From the IMG/VR virus record IMGVR_UViG_3300025890_000165, positions 1-23,231 of that record: a DNA stretch of 23,231 bases. One strand, written 5' to 3'. Source of the DNA: a virus. How positions within the stretch are numbered: position 1 is the stretch's first letter; every line of letters starts with the position of its first letter. This document shows positions 7,538 through 14,571 of the stretch, piece by piece. The translations under genes were made by a program, and so were the position numbers. The notes under the pieces were generated by a model, which did no database searches, was not told where the DNA came from, and saw nothing but the letters and a program-made list of their open reading frames with translations.

Positions 7538-7882
7538 ATGGCACATTATGCAAAAGTACTAAACCAAGAAGTAGTAAATGTTATTGTTACCGAGCAAAAT
7601 TATATTGACATTTTTACAGATACAAGCCCCGGCGAGTGGATTCAAACATCTTATAACACATATGGTGGGGTTCACACTGATGGTGGTACACCTCTAAGAA
7701 AAAATTATGCAGGAATAGGTTTTTATTATGATGGTACAGGATTTTATCAACCACAGCCTTACCCTTCATGGACGTTAAATAGTGAAAGTTATTTATGGGA
7801 AGCACCATCTTCTCATCCAGATGATGGAAAATTTTACACTTGGGATGAAAGTGCAAAAGGATGGCAAGAAGTAGATGAGTAA
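7538..7882 (+). CDS. Marine phage tail-cluster protein (WIQTSYNTxGGVH family)
   Basis: This 114-residue protein starts with a strand AKVLNQEVVNVIVTEQNYID, followed by PGEWIQTSYNTYGGVHTDGG, LRKNYAGIGFYYDGTGFYQP, PYPSWTLNSESYLWEAP and a C-terminal DDGKFYTWDESAKGWQEV. I recognise this order as a family very common in cyanophage and pelagiphage genomes near tail fibre genes; its function is unknown. The many aromatic residues and repeated 'W..pPxxxPxDGKxYxWDE' strand pattern suggest a small beta-sheet binding domain. A TAAGGAG ribosome binding site precedes it, and the next gene overlaps its end. Confidence 0.8.
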   Translation: MAHYAKVLNQEVVNVIVTEQNYIDIFTDTSPGEWIQTSYNTYGGVHTDGGTPLRKNYAGIGFYYDGTGFYQPQPYPSWTLNSESYLWEAPSSHPDDGKFYTWDESAKGWQEVDE

Positions 7883-8042
7883 AGAAATTAAAAGAACACC
7901 TCTTGTGATGATGCCAAACGGAGATTTTCTACGAGGTGATGAGTTTGTAAAGGAAGGCGTGGTCGTTGACGAACCACCTCTTTATGAAAAACCGCCTACG
8001 GTTATAGACCAAACAGAAGCGGTGAAAGGGCAGAATGAGTAG
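7875..8042 (+). CDS. Short hypothetical protein
   Basis: This 55-residue ORF starts inside the end of the preceding gene and ends inside the start of the next, so all three are translationally linked. The sequence begins MSKEIKRTPLVMMPNGDFLR, continues GDEFVKEGVVVDEPPLYEKP and then is disordered. No known family is recognised. It is soluble and rich in Pro, Glu and Val. The call rests on the clean overlaps on both sides and a plausible protein composition. Confidence 0.6.
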   Translation: MSKEIKRTPLVMMPNGDFLRGDEFVKEGVVVDEPPLYEKPPTVIDQTEAVKGQNE

Positions 8043-8217
8043 GAAACGTATGACCACAGCTGAGATAAATAATGAACTGTTACAACACGAAGCGATTTGT
8101 GCTGAACGTTACAATATGATTTTATCTCGTCTTTCTAGACTTGAGCGAGTGTTTCTTGGCGCAGCTGGTGCTGTGATTGCGGGATTGTTATCAATAATAT
8201 TAACATTAATAAATTGA
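8035..8217 (+). CDS. Holin/XhlA-like small coiled-coil membrane protein
   Basis: This 60-residue protein has an N-terminal helical region of heptad-like pattern (residues about 7-36, INNELLQHEAICAERYNMIL then SRLSRLERVF). A single hydrophobic segment follows (about residues 39-58, LGAAGAVIAGLLSIILTLIN). This layout matches XhlA-type haemolysin/holin accessory proteins, in which a coiled coil precedes one C-terminal membrane anchor. It opens a run of small membrane proteins leading to the endolysin, so a role in lysis is likely. The 8-base overlap with the preceding ORF suggests coupled translation. Confidence 0.65.
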   Translation: MSRKRMTTAEINNELLQHEAICAERYNMILSRLSRLERVFLGAAGAVIAGLLSIILTLIN

Positions 8218-8228
8218 AGGAGGTGATC
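8217..8228 (+). promoter_or_regulatory. Extended Shine-Dalgarno sequence
   Basis: AAGGAGGTGATC is 12 bases fully complementary to the conserved 3' end of bacterial 16S rRNA (GATCACCTCCTT). It ends 2 bases before the ATG at 8231, and the GGAGG core is about 7 bases from that ATG. It begins on the last base of the upstream stop codon. No other gene here has so long a match. Confidence 0.85.
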
Positions 8229-8230
8229 AA

Positions 8231-8410
8231 ATGCCGGGTTATAATATGAAAAATAAAAAGAAAAAATATGGTGGCGGCGGAACAGTTGCAGTAAATACAA
8301 TGTCTAAGATAACACATGGTATTAAAGATTTAGAAACTGCAGCAGTAAACGCAATGTCTAAGCTAACCCATTTAAAAATGAAACATTATAATAATAAGAA
8401 AATAAAATAG
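8231..8410 (+). CDS. Small lysine/glycine-rich protein with internal duplication
   Basis: This 59-residue protein begins MPGYNMKNKKKKYGGGG and then contains two near-identical blocks, AVNTMSKITH (residues 20-29) and AVNAMSKLTH (residues 38-47), before a basic tail. It has no clear membrane segment. The MPGY...KKKKYGGGG start is reminiscent of small basic peptides found in marine phage late regions, but I cannot name a family. The upstream ribosome binding site is near-perfect, implying high expression for so small a protein, as for a structural or lysis-timing factor (inference). Confidence 0.75.
   Translation: MPGYNMKNKKKKYGGGGTVAVNTMSKITHGIKDLETAAVNAMSKLTHLKMKHYNNKKIK
8288..8317 (+). repeat. 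Direct repeat copy 1 inside small gene
   Basis: A 30-base unit encoding AVNTMSKITH. It is repeated at 8342-8371 with 4 mismatches, offset by 54 bases (18 codons). Confidence 0.8.
8342..8371 (+). repeat. Direct repeat copy 2 inside small gene
   Basis: A 30-base unit encoding AVNAMSKLTH, the partner of 8288-8317. Two of the four differences change an amino acid (T to A, I to L) and two are synonymous. Confidence 0.8.
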
Positions 8411-8423
8411 TTAGGTATGTTAG

Positions 8424-8894
8424 GTGTTAGAATATATTGCAGCAGCAAACGCGGCCTATGCCGTTATACGAAAGGCGGTAGAGAACGGGCGTGAACTGCA
8501 TTCAGTTGGCAAACAGATCGCCGCTTTTACTGATGCTAAAGATAATCTACAGAAACATGCTACTAAGAAAAAGAATAGTATATGGTCAAACTTTACAGGG
8601 AAAGATGAAAGTGACCTAGAAGAATTTATGGCTCTCGAAGAAATACGAGAGAAAGAAAATGAATTAAAACAAATGATGATATATCTAGGTCGCCCGGGTT
8701 TACATAATGATTATATATCTTTTTGCGTAGAAGCTAGAAAAAGAAGGAGCGAGGCTCAGAAAGAAAAAGAAAAAAGATGGGCATCGTTTGTAGAAACAGT
8801 TCAAAATTGGACAGCGGGTATACTTATATTTGTATTTTTAGCTGGAGGTTTGTTAGGTGGGTTATGGTTACTAAGGTATAAAGGAATTATTTGA
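8424..8894 (+). CDS. Membrane-anchored helical protein in lysis cassette
   Basis: This 156-residue protein starts at GTG; the ATG at 8417 is out of frame. Residues 1-130 are predicted helical, with charged heptad-like stretches (LEEFMALEEIREKENELKQM, KRRSEAQKEKEKRW). A single hydrophobic segment lies at about residues 134-151 (GILIFVFLAGGLLGGLWLL). A long soluble N-terminal helix bundle with one C-terminal anchor could serve as a lysis regulator or spanin-like protein, but no named family is recognised. Its stop overlaps the next ATG (TGATG). The weak ribosome binding site contrasts with the strong one just upstream. Confidence 0.7.
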   Translation: MLEYIAAANAAYAVIRKAVENGRELHSVGKQIAAFTDAKDNLQKHATKKKNSIWSNFTGKDESDLEEFMALEEIREKENELKQMMIYLGRPGLHNDYISFCVEARKRRSEAQKEKEKRWASFVETVQNWTAGILIFVFLAGGLLGGLWLLRYKGII

Positions 8895-9217
8895 TGCAGA
8901 AGAAGCTTCAAACAGAATCAATGTACGATGACTATGATGCCAATAATGATGGTATAGTAACTGATGACGAATTAAAACATGCTAAAGAAATAAAACAAAC
9001 AGAAGATGCCACAAGAAAAAACCTAGCTCAACTTCGGATGGCTAGGTTTTCTTTAATTGCGATGGGTGTATTTACTATGGCTATGTTTTTTATACCTATA
9101 GATAGAGTTAACGCATTAGCTGACATTAGTAATTTGTTTTACATTACAGGTGGTGGTATAGTTGCTACATATATGGGGACTACTGCTTGGACACAACGCA
9201 GTACAAATGGGAAATGA
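8894..9217 (+). CDS. EF-hand membrane protein
   Basis: I chose the ATG at 8894, which overlaps the preceding stop (TGATG), over an upstream in-frame TTG. The product has 107 residues. Residues 15-26 (DANNDGIVTDDE) are a textbook EF-hand calcium loop, with Asp, Asn, Asp, Gly, Thr and Glu at positions 1, 3, 5, 6, 9 and 12. Two hydrophobic segments follow (about residues 52-69 and 82-100). A cytoplasmic or periplasmic calcium-sensing loop on a small two-helix membrane protein lies within a cluster of lysis-type genes. Function is unknown; a holin-like or regulatory role is inference. Confidence 0.75.
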   Translation: MQKKLQTESMYDDYDANNDGIVTDDELKHAKEIKQTEDATRKNLAQLRMARFSLIAMGVFTMAMFFIPIDRVNALADISNLFYITGGGIVATYMGTTAWTQRSTNGK

Positions 9218-9414
9218 TAACAGTGTTTGCATTATACATATACGCAGGAACTGCTTTACAACCGCCAATAACGTATTGGTATGATGTAAATAGATGTAGG
9301 TATTTTGCTAGTAAGATTATGAATCAACCCCCTGTGCCGGGCGAAAAGAAACAGAAATTTACAGCTGTATGTAAATTACAAAAAGTAAAAGATGGTACTG
9401 AGATATACCAGTAA
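9214..9414 (+). CDS. Small protein with N-terminal membrane segment or signal anchor
   Basis: This 66-residue protein starts at the ATG overlapping the preceding stop (ATGA); an upstream in-frame TTG gives a less likely longer version. Residues 1-18 are hydrophobic (MITVFALYIYAGTALQPP) and could be a membrane anchor or uncleaved signal. The rest is basic and contains two cysteines (VNRCRYFASK, FTAVCKLQK) that could form a disulphide if exported. No family is recognised. Position in the lysis cassette and the exported-looking start would fit a spanin-like or periplasmic accessory protein, which is inference. Confidence 0.65.
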   Translation: MITVFALYIYAGTALQPPITYWYDVNRCRYFASKIMNQPPVPGEKKQKFTAVCKLQKVKDGTEIYQ

Positions 9415-9426
9415 AAAGGAGGATAT

Positions 9427-9822
9427 ATGCTACAAGCATTAATAGGGCCAGTTACAGGATTACTTGATAAGTTTATTCCTGATGCTGATGAAAAAGCTAG
9501 GATCGCCCATGAGTTGGCGACCATGTCTGAGAAACACGCGCAAGCGTTAGCACTTTCTCAAATTGAAGTAAACAAAGCAGAAGCGGCTTCAGGATCACTA
9601 TTCAAAGGCGGATGGCGTCCAGCAGTTGGGTGGGTCTGCGCGATTGCTTTTGCTTATCATTTTATACTTAAAGACCTAATTGTATTCGGATGTGCTGTAG
9701 CTGGTGTAGATATGCCAGAGCTTCCTGAATTTGACATGGGTACACTTTTAACGGTTCTCGGCGGCATGCTCGGAATTGGCGGTTTGAGGACATATGAAAA
9801 GCAGAAAGGGTTGACTAAGTAA
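9427..9822 (+). CDS. Holin, 3-TM gene-transfer-agent type
   Basis: This 131-residue protein has an AAAGGAGG ribosome binding site. It begins with an amphipathic helix and a charged coiled region (PDADEKARIAHELATM, ALSQIEVNKAEAASG). It continues SLFKGGWRPAVGWVCAIAFA with a membrane segment, and ends with LLTVLGGMLGIGGLRTYEKQ, a second membrane segment. The GWRPxVGWVCA and GMLGxGGLRTxEK signatures match the 'holin of 3TMs' family (GTA release holins; Pfam Holin_3TM type). Such proteins open the inner membrane for endolysin release. The endolysin lies two genes downstream. Confidence 0.85.
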   Translation: MLQALIGPVTGLLDKFIPDADEKARIAHELATMSEKHAQALALSQIEVNKAEAASGSLFKGGWRPAVGWVCAIAFAYHFILKDLIVFGCAVAGVDMPELPEFDMGTLLTVLGGMLGIGGLRTYEKQKGLTK

Positions 9823-9826
9823 CTAT

Positions 9827-10006
9827 ATGAAAAATAACAAGTGGTTAGTTCCTTTTTTAGGTACTGTTTTACTAGGTTTGTCAACATGGGTATTAATCAC
9901 TGTAGTAGAGCTACAAGCACTGGTAGGTATGATGCAAACTGAATTATTAAATCTTGATAAAGTTATAGGTAGGATTTACGCACACATGGATAGGTTAGCT
10001 AAATGA
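9827..10006 (+). CDS. Small single-TM protein between holin and endolysin
   Basis: This 59-residue protein has a hydrophobic segment (about residues 7-28, LVPFLGTVLLGLSTWVLITV) followed by a helical tail LNLDKVIGRIYAHMDRLAK. Its stop overlaps the endolysin ATG by 4 bases (ATGA), so the pair is translationally coupled. The topology suits an inner-membrane spanin subunit, antiholin or second holin. No sequence family is recognised. Confidence 0.7.
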   Translation: MKNNKWLVPFLGTVLLGLSTWVLITVVELQALVGMMQTELLNLDKVIGRIYAHMDRLAK

Positions 10007-10515
10007 GAGAAAATTTTGATAAAGCACTACAATTAATGTTGAAGCACGAAGGTGGATTCGTAAATCATCCCAGCGATCCGGGAGGGATGACTAATTTAGG
10101 GGTGACTCAAAGAGTCTATGAAGAGTGGGTTGGTTACGAAGTTACTAAACAAGATATGATGAAGCTTACACCAGAAGATGTTGCTCCAATATATTTAAAA
10201 AACTATTGGGAAAAGGCAAGCTGTGATGAATTACCTTCCGGTTTAGACTATGTAGTTTTCGATTGGGCAGTTAACAGTGGCGTAAGTAGAAGTTCTAAAG
10301 GTGTACAGAAATGCTGTGGTGCTGAACCGGACGGTGTCATTGGGCCAAAGACGCTAGAACTTATTGCAGGACAAAATAATAAATATATGGTAGAAAAGTT
10401 TAAAGAAATAAGGCAAGATTTTTATGAGGGTCTAAATCACTTTGATACATTCGGAAATGGTTGGACTCGCAGAAACAATGAAGCAACAGAAATTGCTTTG
10501 GAAATGGTTGAGTAG
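10003..10515 (+). CDS. Endolysin, glycoside hydrolase family 108 muramidase
   Basis: This 170-residue protein starts with a helix and the motif KHEGGFVNHPSDPGGMTNLG followed by VTQ. EGG (Glu16) is the catalytic acid of the GH108 family of phage lysozymes, which cleave peptidoglycan glycan strands. The C-terminal part, DGVIGPKTLELIAGQ onward, resembles the partner peptidoglycan-binding domain (PG_binding_3). No signal peptide is present, so release needs the upstream holin. The length is usual for the family. The start overlaps the preceding small TM gene. The next gene begins 2 bases after the stop. Confidence 0.92.
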   Translation: MRENFDKALQLMLKHEGGFVNHPSDPGGMTNLGVTQRVYEEWVGYEVTKQDMMKLTPEDVAPIYLKNYWEKASCDELPSGLDYVVFDWAVNSGVSRSSKGVQKCCGAEPDGVIGPKTLELIAGQNNKYMVEKFKEIRQDFYEGLNHFDTFGNGWTRRNNEATEIALEMVE

Positions 10516-10517
10516 TA

Positions 10518-12920
10518 ATGGGATCAGTAAAGCTAACAAGGTTTTTAGGAGAGTCTCCAAAGATATCTTCGGAGCTATTACCTGATGGAGCCGCACAAAA
10601 CGCTTTCAATGCTAAATTGTATTCTGGTGATCTTATACCTTATAGGACTCCGAAGCTTGTCGAGAATGTCGGGCGAACGGGTACAATTCAAACACTATAT
10701 AAACTTACTAATCCTACTAACAATAACAACGTATTCCTTACATACCTCAATGATGTAGATATTGCTACTGCATCTGCACCTTGGACAACTACTTCTAACA
10801 CAGAAGATACCGAACAAAGATTTTACTATACAGGCGATGGCACACCTAAAGTTTCTAACTATGATCTAGCTACTAACGGAAGTGCTCCATATCCTGTCAC
10901 CAATGGTTATTATGATCTTGGTCTACCACTGCCCATAACAACTCCTAACACTGTTGCTGTTTCGTTTAGTGTTGTATCTGCAACACATTATGAAAGGGAT
11001 AGTGGTAATACAGCAACATTCTATGGTTCAGGAAACCACAACTTACGCTCAGGTAATATTGTTACTATTAGAGATTTTGGGACATCAGATGAAGCAAAAG
11101 GTTTTAATGCTACTAATGTAGAGATTACTGTTATTAATACTACAGACTTCCAATACTTTAGCCCCGGTGGCCAAACATCTAAGACATCTAATACTACTGG
11201 CCGTGCTGACATGGCGGGTAATACACAGATTAGAACATATGTTTATACATGGGTTACACCTTGGGATGAGGAATCTATACCATCTTTAGCGTCTAGCGAA
11301 GTCTATATTAAAGAAGGTCAGACTGTAACAGTTAGTAATTTACCACAAGCAAAACCTTCTGCACCTGCACAAAATTTTGTAAGAGGTATCAGACTTTATA
11401 GAACTGTAGTGTCAACTGCTGCAACAGAGTATTTCTTGTTATCTACTCTATGGTTCCCAACCGCTACTACTAAAGTAAAACGAGTTGGTAGTGTAGTCAC
11501 ATTAACTTTAGAATACCCACACAATTTTATTGTGGATGATAGATTTAAATTATCTGGCATGACTACAGATAGTGGCAGCATGAATGGTGAGTTTTCTGTA
11601 GCTTCTATTATTGATAAGTATTCATTTACATTTACTGATAGTGGTAATGCTATTTCTGAAACTGCTGATACTAACGGTACTGTATTCCATGATATAGCAG
11701 AAAGTTTAGACGACACAGTTAGGTATTGGGGTGATAGCAGTTATAATTTTACAGATGATTTTCTTATATCGGGTTTATCTACAATCTTACCATCTATAGA
11801 TTTTGACCCTCCGCCTACAGGTATGAAAGGTATTCGTGCGTCACACAACAATATTCTTATTGGATTCTTTGATAACCAGTTATGTTTTTCTTTTCCTGAT
11901 AAACCGCACGCTTGGCCTGAACGTTTTAGATTAACATTTGATTCTGATATTGTAGCGGTAGAAGCTATACAAGGTTTTATATTAGTGCTTACTGAGGAGT
12001 ATCCATATCAAGTATCGGGTAATGATCCTGCTACTATGGTGTCTGCTCGTATTGATACCTTATATCCATGCCTCTCTAAAAAATCTGTTGTCAATATGGG
12101 GTATGGAGTTATATGGGCTACGCATGGTGGGTTAGCTAGTTATGCTCCATCTGCTGGCATAAGTCTTGTTACTCAACTTATACATGATTGGGATACTTGG
12201 AACACTACTTTAGATCCAGCTACTTTAATTGGGCATTATTATAATGGTAAGTACTTTGGTTCTCACTCTAGTCAATCTTTTATATTTGAAAGAGACGATA
12301 AAGTAGGAGGACTTCTTGTAAGTATAAACTACACTTTTTCAGCAGCTTGTACTGATTATAAAACAGGAGTTATGTATTACATTGGTGATGACCAAGGAAA
12401 TCTTTATGAGTGGGACAATAAGACTCAAGTACTTTCTCCACTAGAGTGGAAGTCAAAAACCATTGTAACTAAGGATTATATGAACCTTGGTGCTGCCAGA
12501 GTCATTGCAGATTTTGCAACTTCGACTGAAGAAGCAGAAAATGTTATAGCATATAACAATACACTCCCAGCTTTTAACAACGGTATATGGGCTAAAAGTA
12601 TACAGTTAGGTACATTGAATGGGCCTACAGACTATACAGACGCAGGTACAGCTGTAAATAACATTGGTACATTAAATGCTTATCCGATTAACGCAGATGG
12701 GCAGACAAAATTTCCTTTAGAGTCTACTGGTAATCAGCCTGTTACCTTTAAGTTGTTTGTCGATAAACAGTTGATATTCCAAGGTACAGTAAGTTCTGAT
12801 GAAGTATTTAGATTGCCATCAGGGTATAGAAGTGATACATTTGAAATTGGAGTGTCAGGCTCTTCAAGAATAAGGGCTATACATATAGGTGAGACTCCAT
12901 ACGGATTGAGGTCAGCATGA
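10518..12920 (+). CDS. Large tail nozzle-like structural protein (gp12-like)
   Basis: This 800-residue protein is rich in beta-strand. The N-terminus (LTRFLGESPKISSELLPDGA, then AQNAFNAKLYSGDLIPYRTP) matches the pattern of podovirus tail tubular B/nozzle proteins. Their 'LPxGxAxxAxNxxLxSGxLxPxR' opening precedes a beta-propeller-like body. Repeated strand-turn units with Thr/Asn/Asp fill the middle, and the C-terminus ends SRIRAIHIGETPYGLR. Nozzle proteins form the distal end of the short tail and seal the DNA. The gene comes directly after the lysis cassette and before virion proteins. The exact family is inferred from architecture and position. Confidence 0.75.
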   Translation: MGSVKLTRFLGESPKISSELLPDGAAQNAFNAKLYSGDLIPYRTPKLVENVGRTGTIQTLYKLTNPTNNNNVFLTYLNDVDIATASAPWTTTSNTEDTEQRFYYTGDGTPKVSNYDLATNGSAPYPVTNGYYDLGLPLPITTPNTVAVSFSVVSATHYERDSGNTATFYGSGNHNLRSGNIVTIRDFGTSDEAKGFNATNVEITVINTTDFQYFSPGGQTSKTSNTTGRADMAGNTQIRTYVYTWVTPWDEESIPSLASSEVYIKEGQTVTVSNLPQAKPSAPAQNFVRGIRLYRTVVSTAATEYFLLSTLWFPTATTKVKRVGSVVTLTLEYPHNFIVDDRFKLSGMTTDSGSMNGEFSVASIIDKYSFTFTDSGNAISETADTNGTVFHDIAESLDDTVRYWGDSSYNFTDDFLISGLSTILPSIDFDPPPTGMKGIRASHNNILIGFFDNQLCFSFPDKPHAWPERFRLTFDSDIVAVEAIQGFILVLTEEYPYQVSGNDPATMVSARIDTLYPCLSKKSVVNMGYGVIWATHGGLASYAPSAGISLVTQLIHDWDTWNTTLDPATLIGHYYNGKYFGSHSSQSFIFERDDKVGGLLVSINYTFSAACTDYKTGVMYYIGDDQGNLYEWDNKTQVLSPLEWKSKTIVTKDYMNLGAARVIADFATSTEEAENVIAYNNTLPAFNNGIWAKSIQLGTLNGPTDYTDAGTAVNNIGTLNAYPINADGQTKFPLESTGNQPVTFKLFVDKQLIFQGTVSSDEVFRLPSGYRSDTFEIGVSGSSRIRAIHIGETPYGLRSA

Positions 12921-13276
12921 GTGTAGCAAATAGATTTACAGGAGTACCAGCAGTACCACAAGGAGGTTTTACAGACTATCAAACTGTACTTATTGGTGCA
13001 GTAAAAGAAAATGTAGAACTGCTAACGGGTCTCCGTGGTGAAACTGATCTTAACAGTAAAGCTATTACACAAGGTCAAGTTACAGTCAATAACATGAGTG
13101 CTCAGAAACTACAGCAAGTAACTGCAAAAGGTACAGGCTTTACAATAAGTAGCCAAGACGTTGCAAGTTTAGAAGATCATAATAAACTTATACTTGATGT
13201 ACAGACTTTAGCTTCTGATTTAGCAGAGACTAGAGCAGTACTTAATTTTTTAATCAAACAGATGAAAGGACAATAA
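12917..13276 (+). CDS. Small virion-associated hypothetical protein
   Basis: This 119-residue protein overlaps the nozzle stop by 4 bases (ATGA). It opens SVANRFTGVPAVPQGGFTDY, followed by a helical stretch, a strand segment (LNSKAITQGQVTVNNMSAQK) and a C-terminal heptad-type helix (LDVQTLASDLAETRAVLNFL). The arrangement of short strand plus C-terminal coiled coil suggests a trimeric structural protein. It is located between the nozzle and ejection proteins. No known family. Confidence 0.7.
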   Translation: MSVANRFTGVPAVPQGGFTDYQTVLIGAVKENVELLTGLRGETDLNSKAITQGQVTVNNMSAQKLQQVTAKGTGFTISSQDVASLEDHNKLILDVQTLASDLAETRAVLNFLIKQMKGQ

Positions 13277-13279
13277 GCT

Positions 13280-14089
13280 ATGGTAATGAAAGCTAGCCCT
13301 GATCCTATGACACCGTCTGGCCCAGCTATGACTGCTGTTCCTGATTCTGTCTCTATGGATCTACCACAAAGTATAGAAACATTAATAACAATGCCAACCA
13401 CTGTTACTACAGATGCAAATTTAGGCGAGATACCTACAGGAGTAACAGGTGGAAACCCTAATTATCCAGTTATGGATTTTAGGATGCAACCTACTACATA
13501 TCAAGAAGGTGGTATGGTTCAACCGGGTCTGCAACCACAGATGCCGCAAGGGCCAGCAAATCCTGCTATGATAGATGGTCAAATAAATCAGACGCTAGGT
13601 AACAATCCAGAAGCTGTTGCTAGGATACGAGCAGCTATTGAAGCAGGTCTTCAGTCAGGCGAAATAGATGCAAACGAATTAAATATGATTATAGAGCTTG
13701 CAAAAACAGTACAACAAAATCCTGCTATGTACCCACAGATTAGGCAGATGGCTATTCAACGGGGTATAATACCAGCAGAAGAGATTCCTGAGCAATATGA
13801 TGAAGGTTTGATAACTGCTATTCTTATGGCAGCAAAAGCTATGGAAGCTGATGTACAAGTCGAAAGTGCAGAGATGATGCAACCACAACCGCCTCAGATG
13901 ATGAACGAAGGTGGTGTACTTGTCGGGCCGTCACATGCACAAGGTGGTATACCTACTAAAGTGGCAGGTGTTAACAATGCTGAGATGGAAGGCGGAGAAT
14001 ATGTTATCCCTAAAAATATTGTAAAAGCAAAAGGTACAGAGTTTTTTGATAAGATGCTTAAACAATATGAAGAAGGTGGTGAGGTTTAA
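13280..14089 (+). CDS. Proline/methionine-rich virion protein with GPSHAxGGI motif
   Basis: This 269-residue protein begins with a disordered Pro/Thr/Met-rich segment (to about residue 105). A helical region follows (PEAVARIRAAIEAGLQSGEI, ELNMIIELAKTVQQNPAMYP), then another Gln/Pro/Met-rich linker. The C-terminal domain holds EGGVLVGPSHAQGGIP (Gly-Pro-Ser-His at about 216-219), EMEGGEYVIPKNIVKAKGTE and FFDKML. GPSHxxGGIP with EGGEYVIP is a short domain I associate with phage tail or tape-measure C-termini. An AAAGGA ribosome binding site precedes the chosen ATG. A role in tail or internal core assembly is likely from context. Confidence 0.7.
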   Translation: MVMKASPDPMTPSGPAMTAVPDSVSMDLPQSIETLITMPTTVTTDANLGEIPTGVTGGNPNYPVMDFRMQPTTYQEGGMVQPGLQPQMPQGPANPAMIDGQINQTLGNNPEAVARIRAAIEAGLQSGEIDANELNMIIELAKTVQQNPAMYPQIRQMAIQRGIIPAEEIPEQYDEGLITAILMAAKAMEADVQVESAEMMQPQPPQMMNEGGVLVGPSHAQGGIPTKVAGVNNAEMEGGEYVIPKNIVKAKGTEFFDKMLKQYEEGGEV

Positions 14090-14571
14090 TGTCTTTACAA
14101 GTAGTAGAAAAACCAGAAGAACATAAACAATACAACGCTCAGTTGTTATCTACAAAAGAGTTGTATGATAAATACTGGGGTCAGTGTATCCCGTTGTTTC
14201 AAGAGTGTATTGATAGAGCTATGCACGGAGAAATGACTGTTGATGATATTTATGATCGTGGTCTTAAAGGCCAGTTGTATGTAATTGCTGTTAAGAATGA
14301 TGATACTGAAGTTCCTGATGTAACATTAACACTTGCTCTGGAACTTGTTTACTATCCACAGTTTACTGCTATGAATGTATTAGCTTTAGGCGGGAGAGAT
14401 TTACGCCATAATATGAAACGATATTGGAAGCAAGTTTGCGGTTGGGCGCAGATTTGCGGAGTTACTAAAATAGAATGCTTAGTCGCACCAGCTATGGAAA
14501 AGATATTACAGGCACAGGGTTTCGAGCGAAAGTATTCATTACTTAGACAAGATTTAACGAAGGAGGTCTAA
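14089..14571 (+). CDS. gp13-like internal virion protein, GNAT-like fold suspected
   Basis: This 160-residue protein is compact and alpha/beta. It has helices at the start (LLSTKELYDKYWGQCIPLFQ), strands (KGQLYVIAVKND, LTLALELVYYP, AMNVLALGG), then a helix, then KIECLVAPAMEKILQAQGFE and a final strand. The last block (strand, 'Pxxxxx LxxxGF', strand) is like the C-terminal part of a GNAT acetyltransferase fold, as seen in T7 gp13-type internal virion proteins. It is directly upstream of the hydrophobic gp14-like and the gp15/16-like genes, matching T7 order. The family assignment is inference; catalytic activity is not implied. Confidence 0.65.
   Translation: MSLQVVEKPEEHKQYNAQLLSTKELYDKYWGQCIPLFQECIDRAMHGEMTVDDIYDRGLKGQLYVIAVKNDDTEVPDVTLTLALELVYYPQFTAMNVLALGGRDLRHNMKRYWKQVCGWAQICGVTKIECLVAPAMEKILQAQGFERKYSLLRQDLTKEV

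Noticed and set aside
8214-8245. Possible promoter: TATAAT with upstream TTGAAG
   Set aside because: The spacer is about 20 bases and the TATAAT lies inside the small coding sequence, so it is probably chance in AT-rich DNA.
9187-9213. Longer TTG start for the 9214 protein
   Set aside because: The ATG at 9214 makes a standard ATGA overlap with the preceding stop and leaves the hydrophobic N-terminus at the start.
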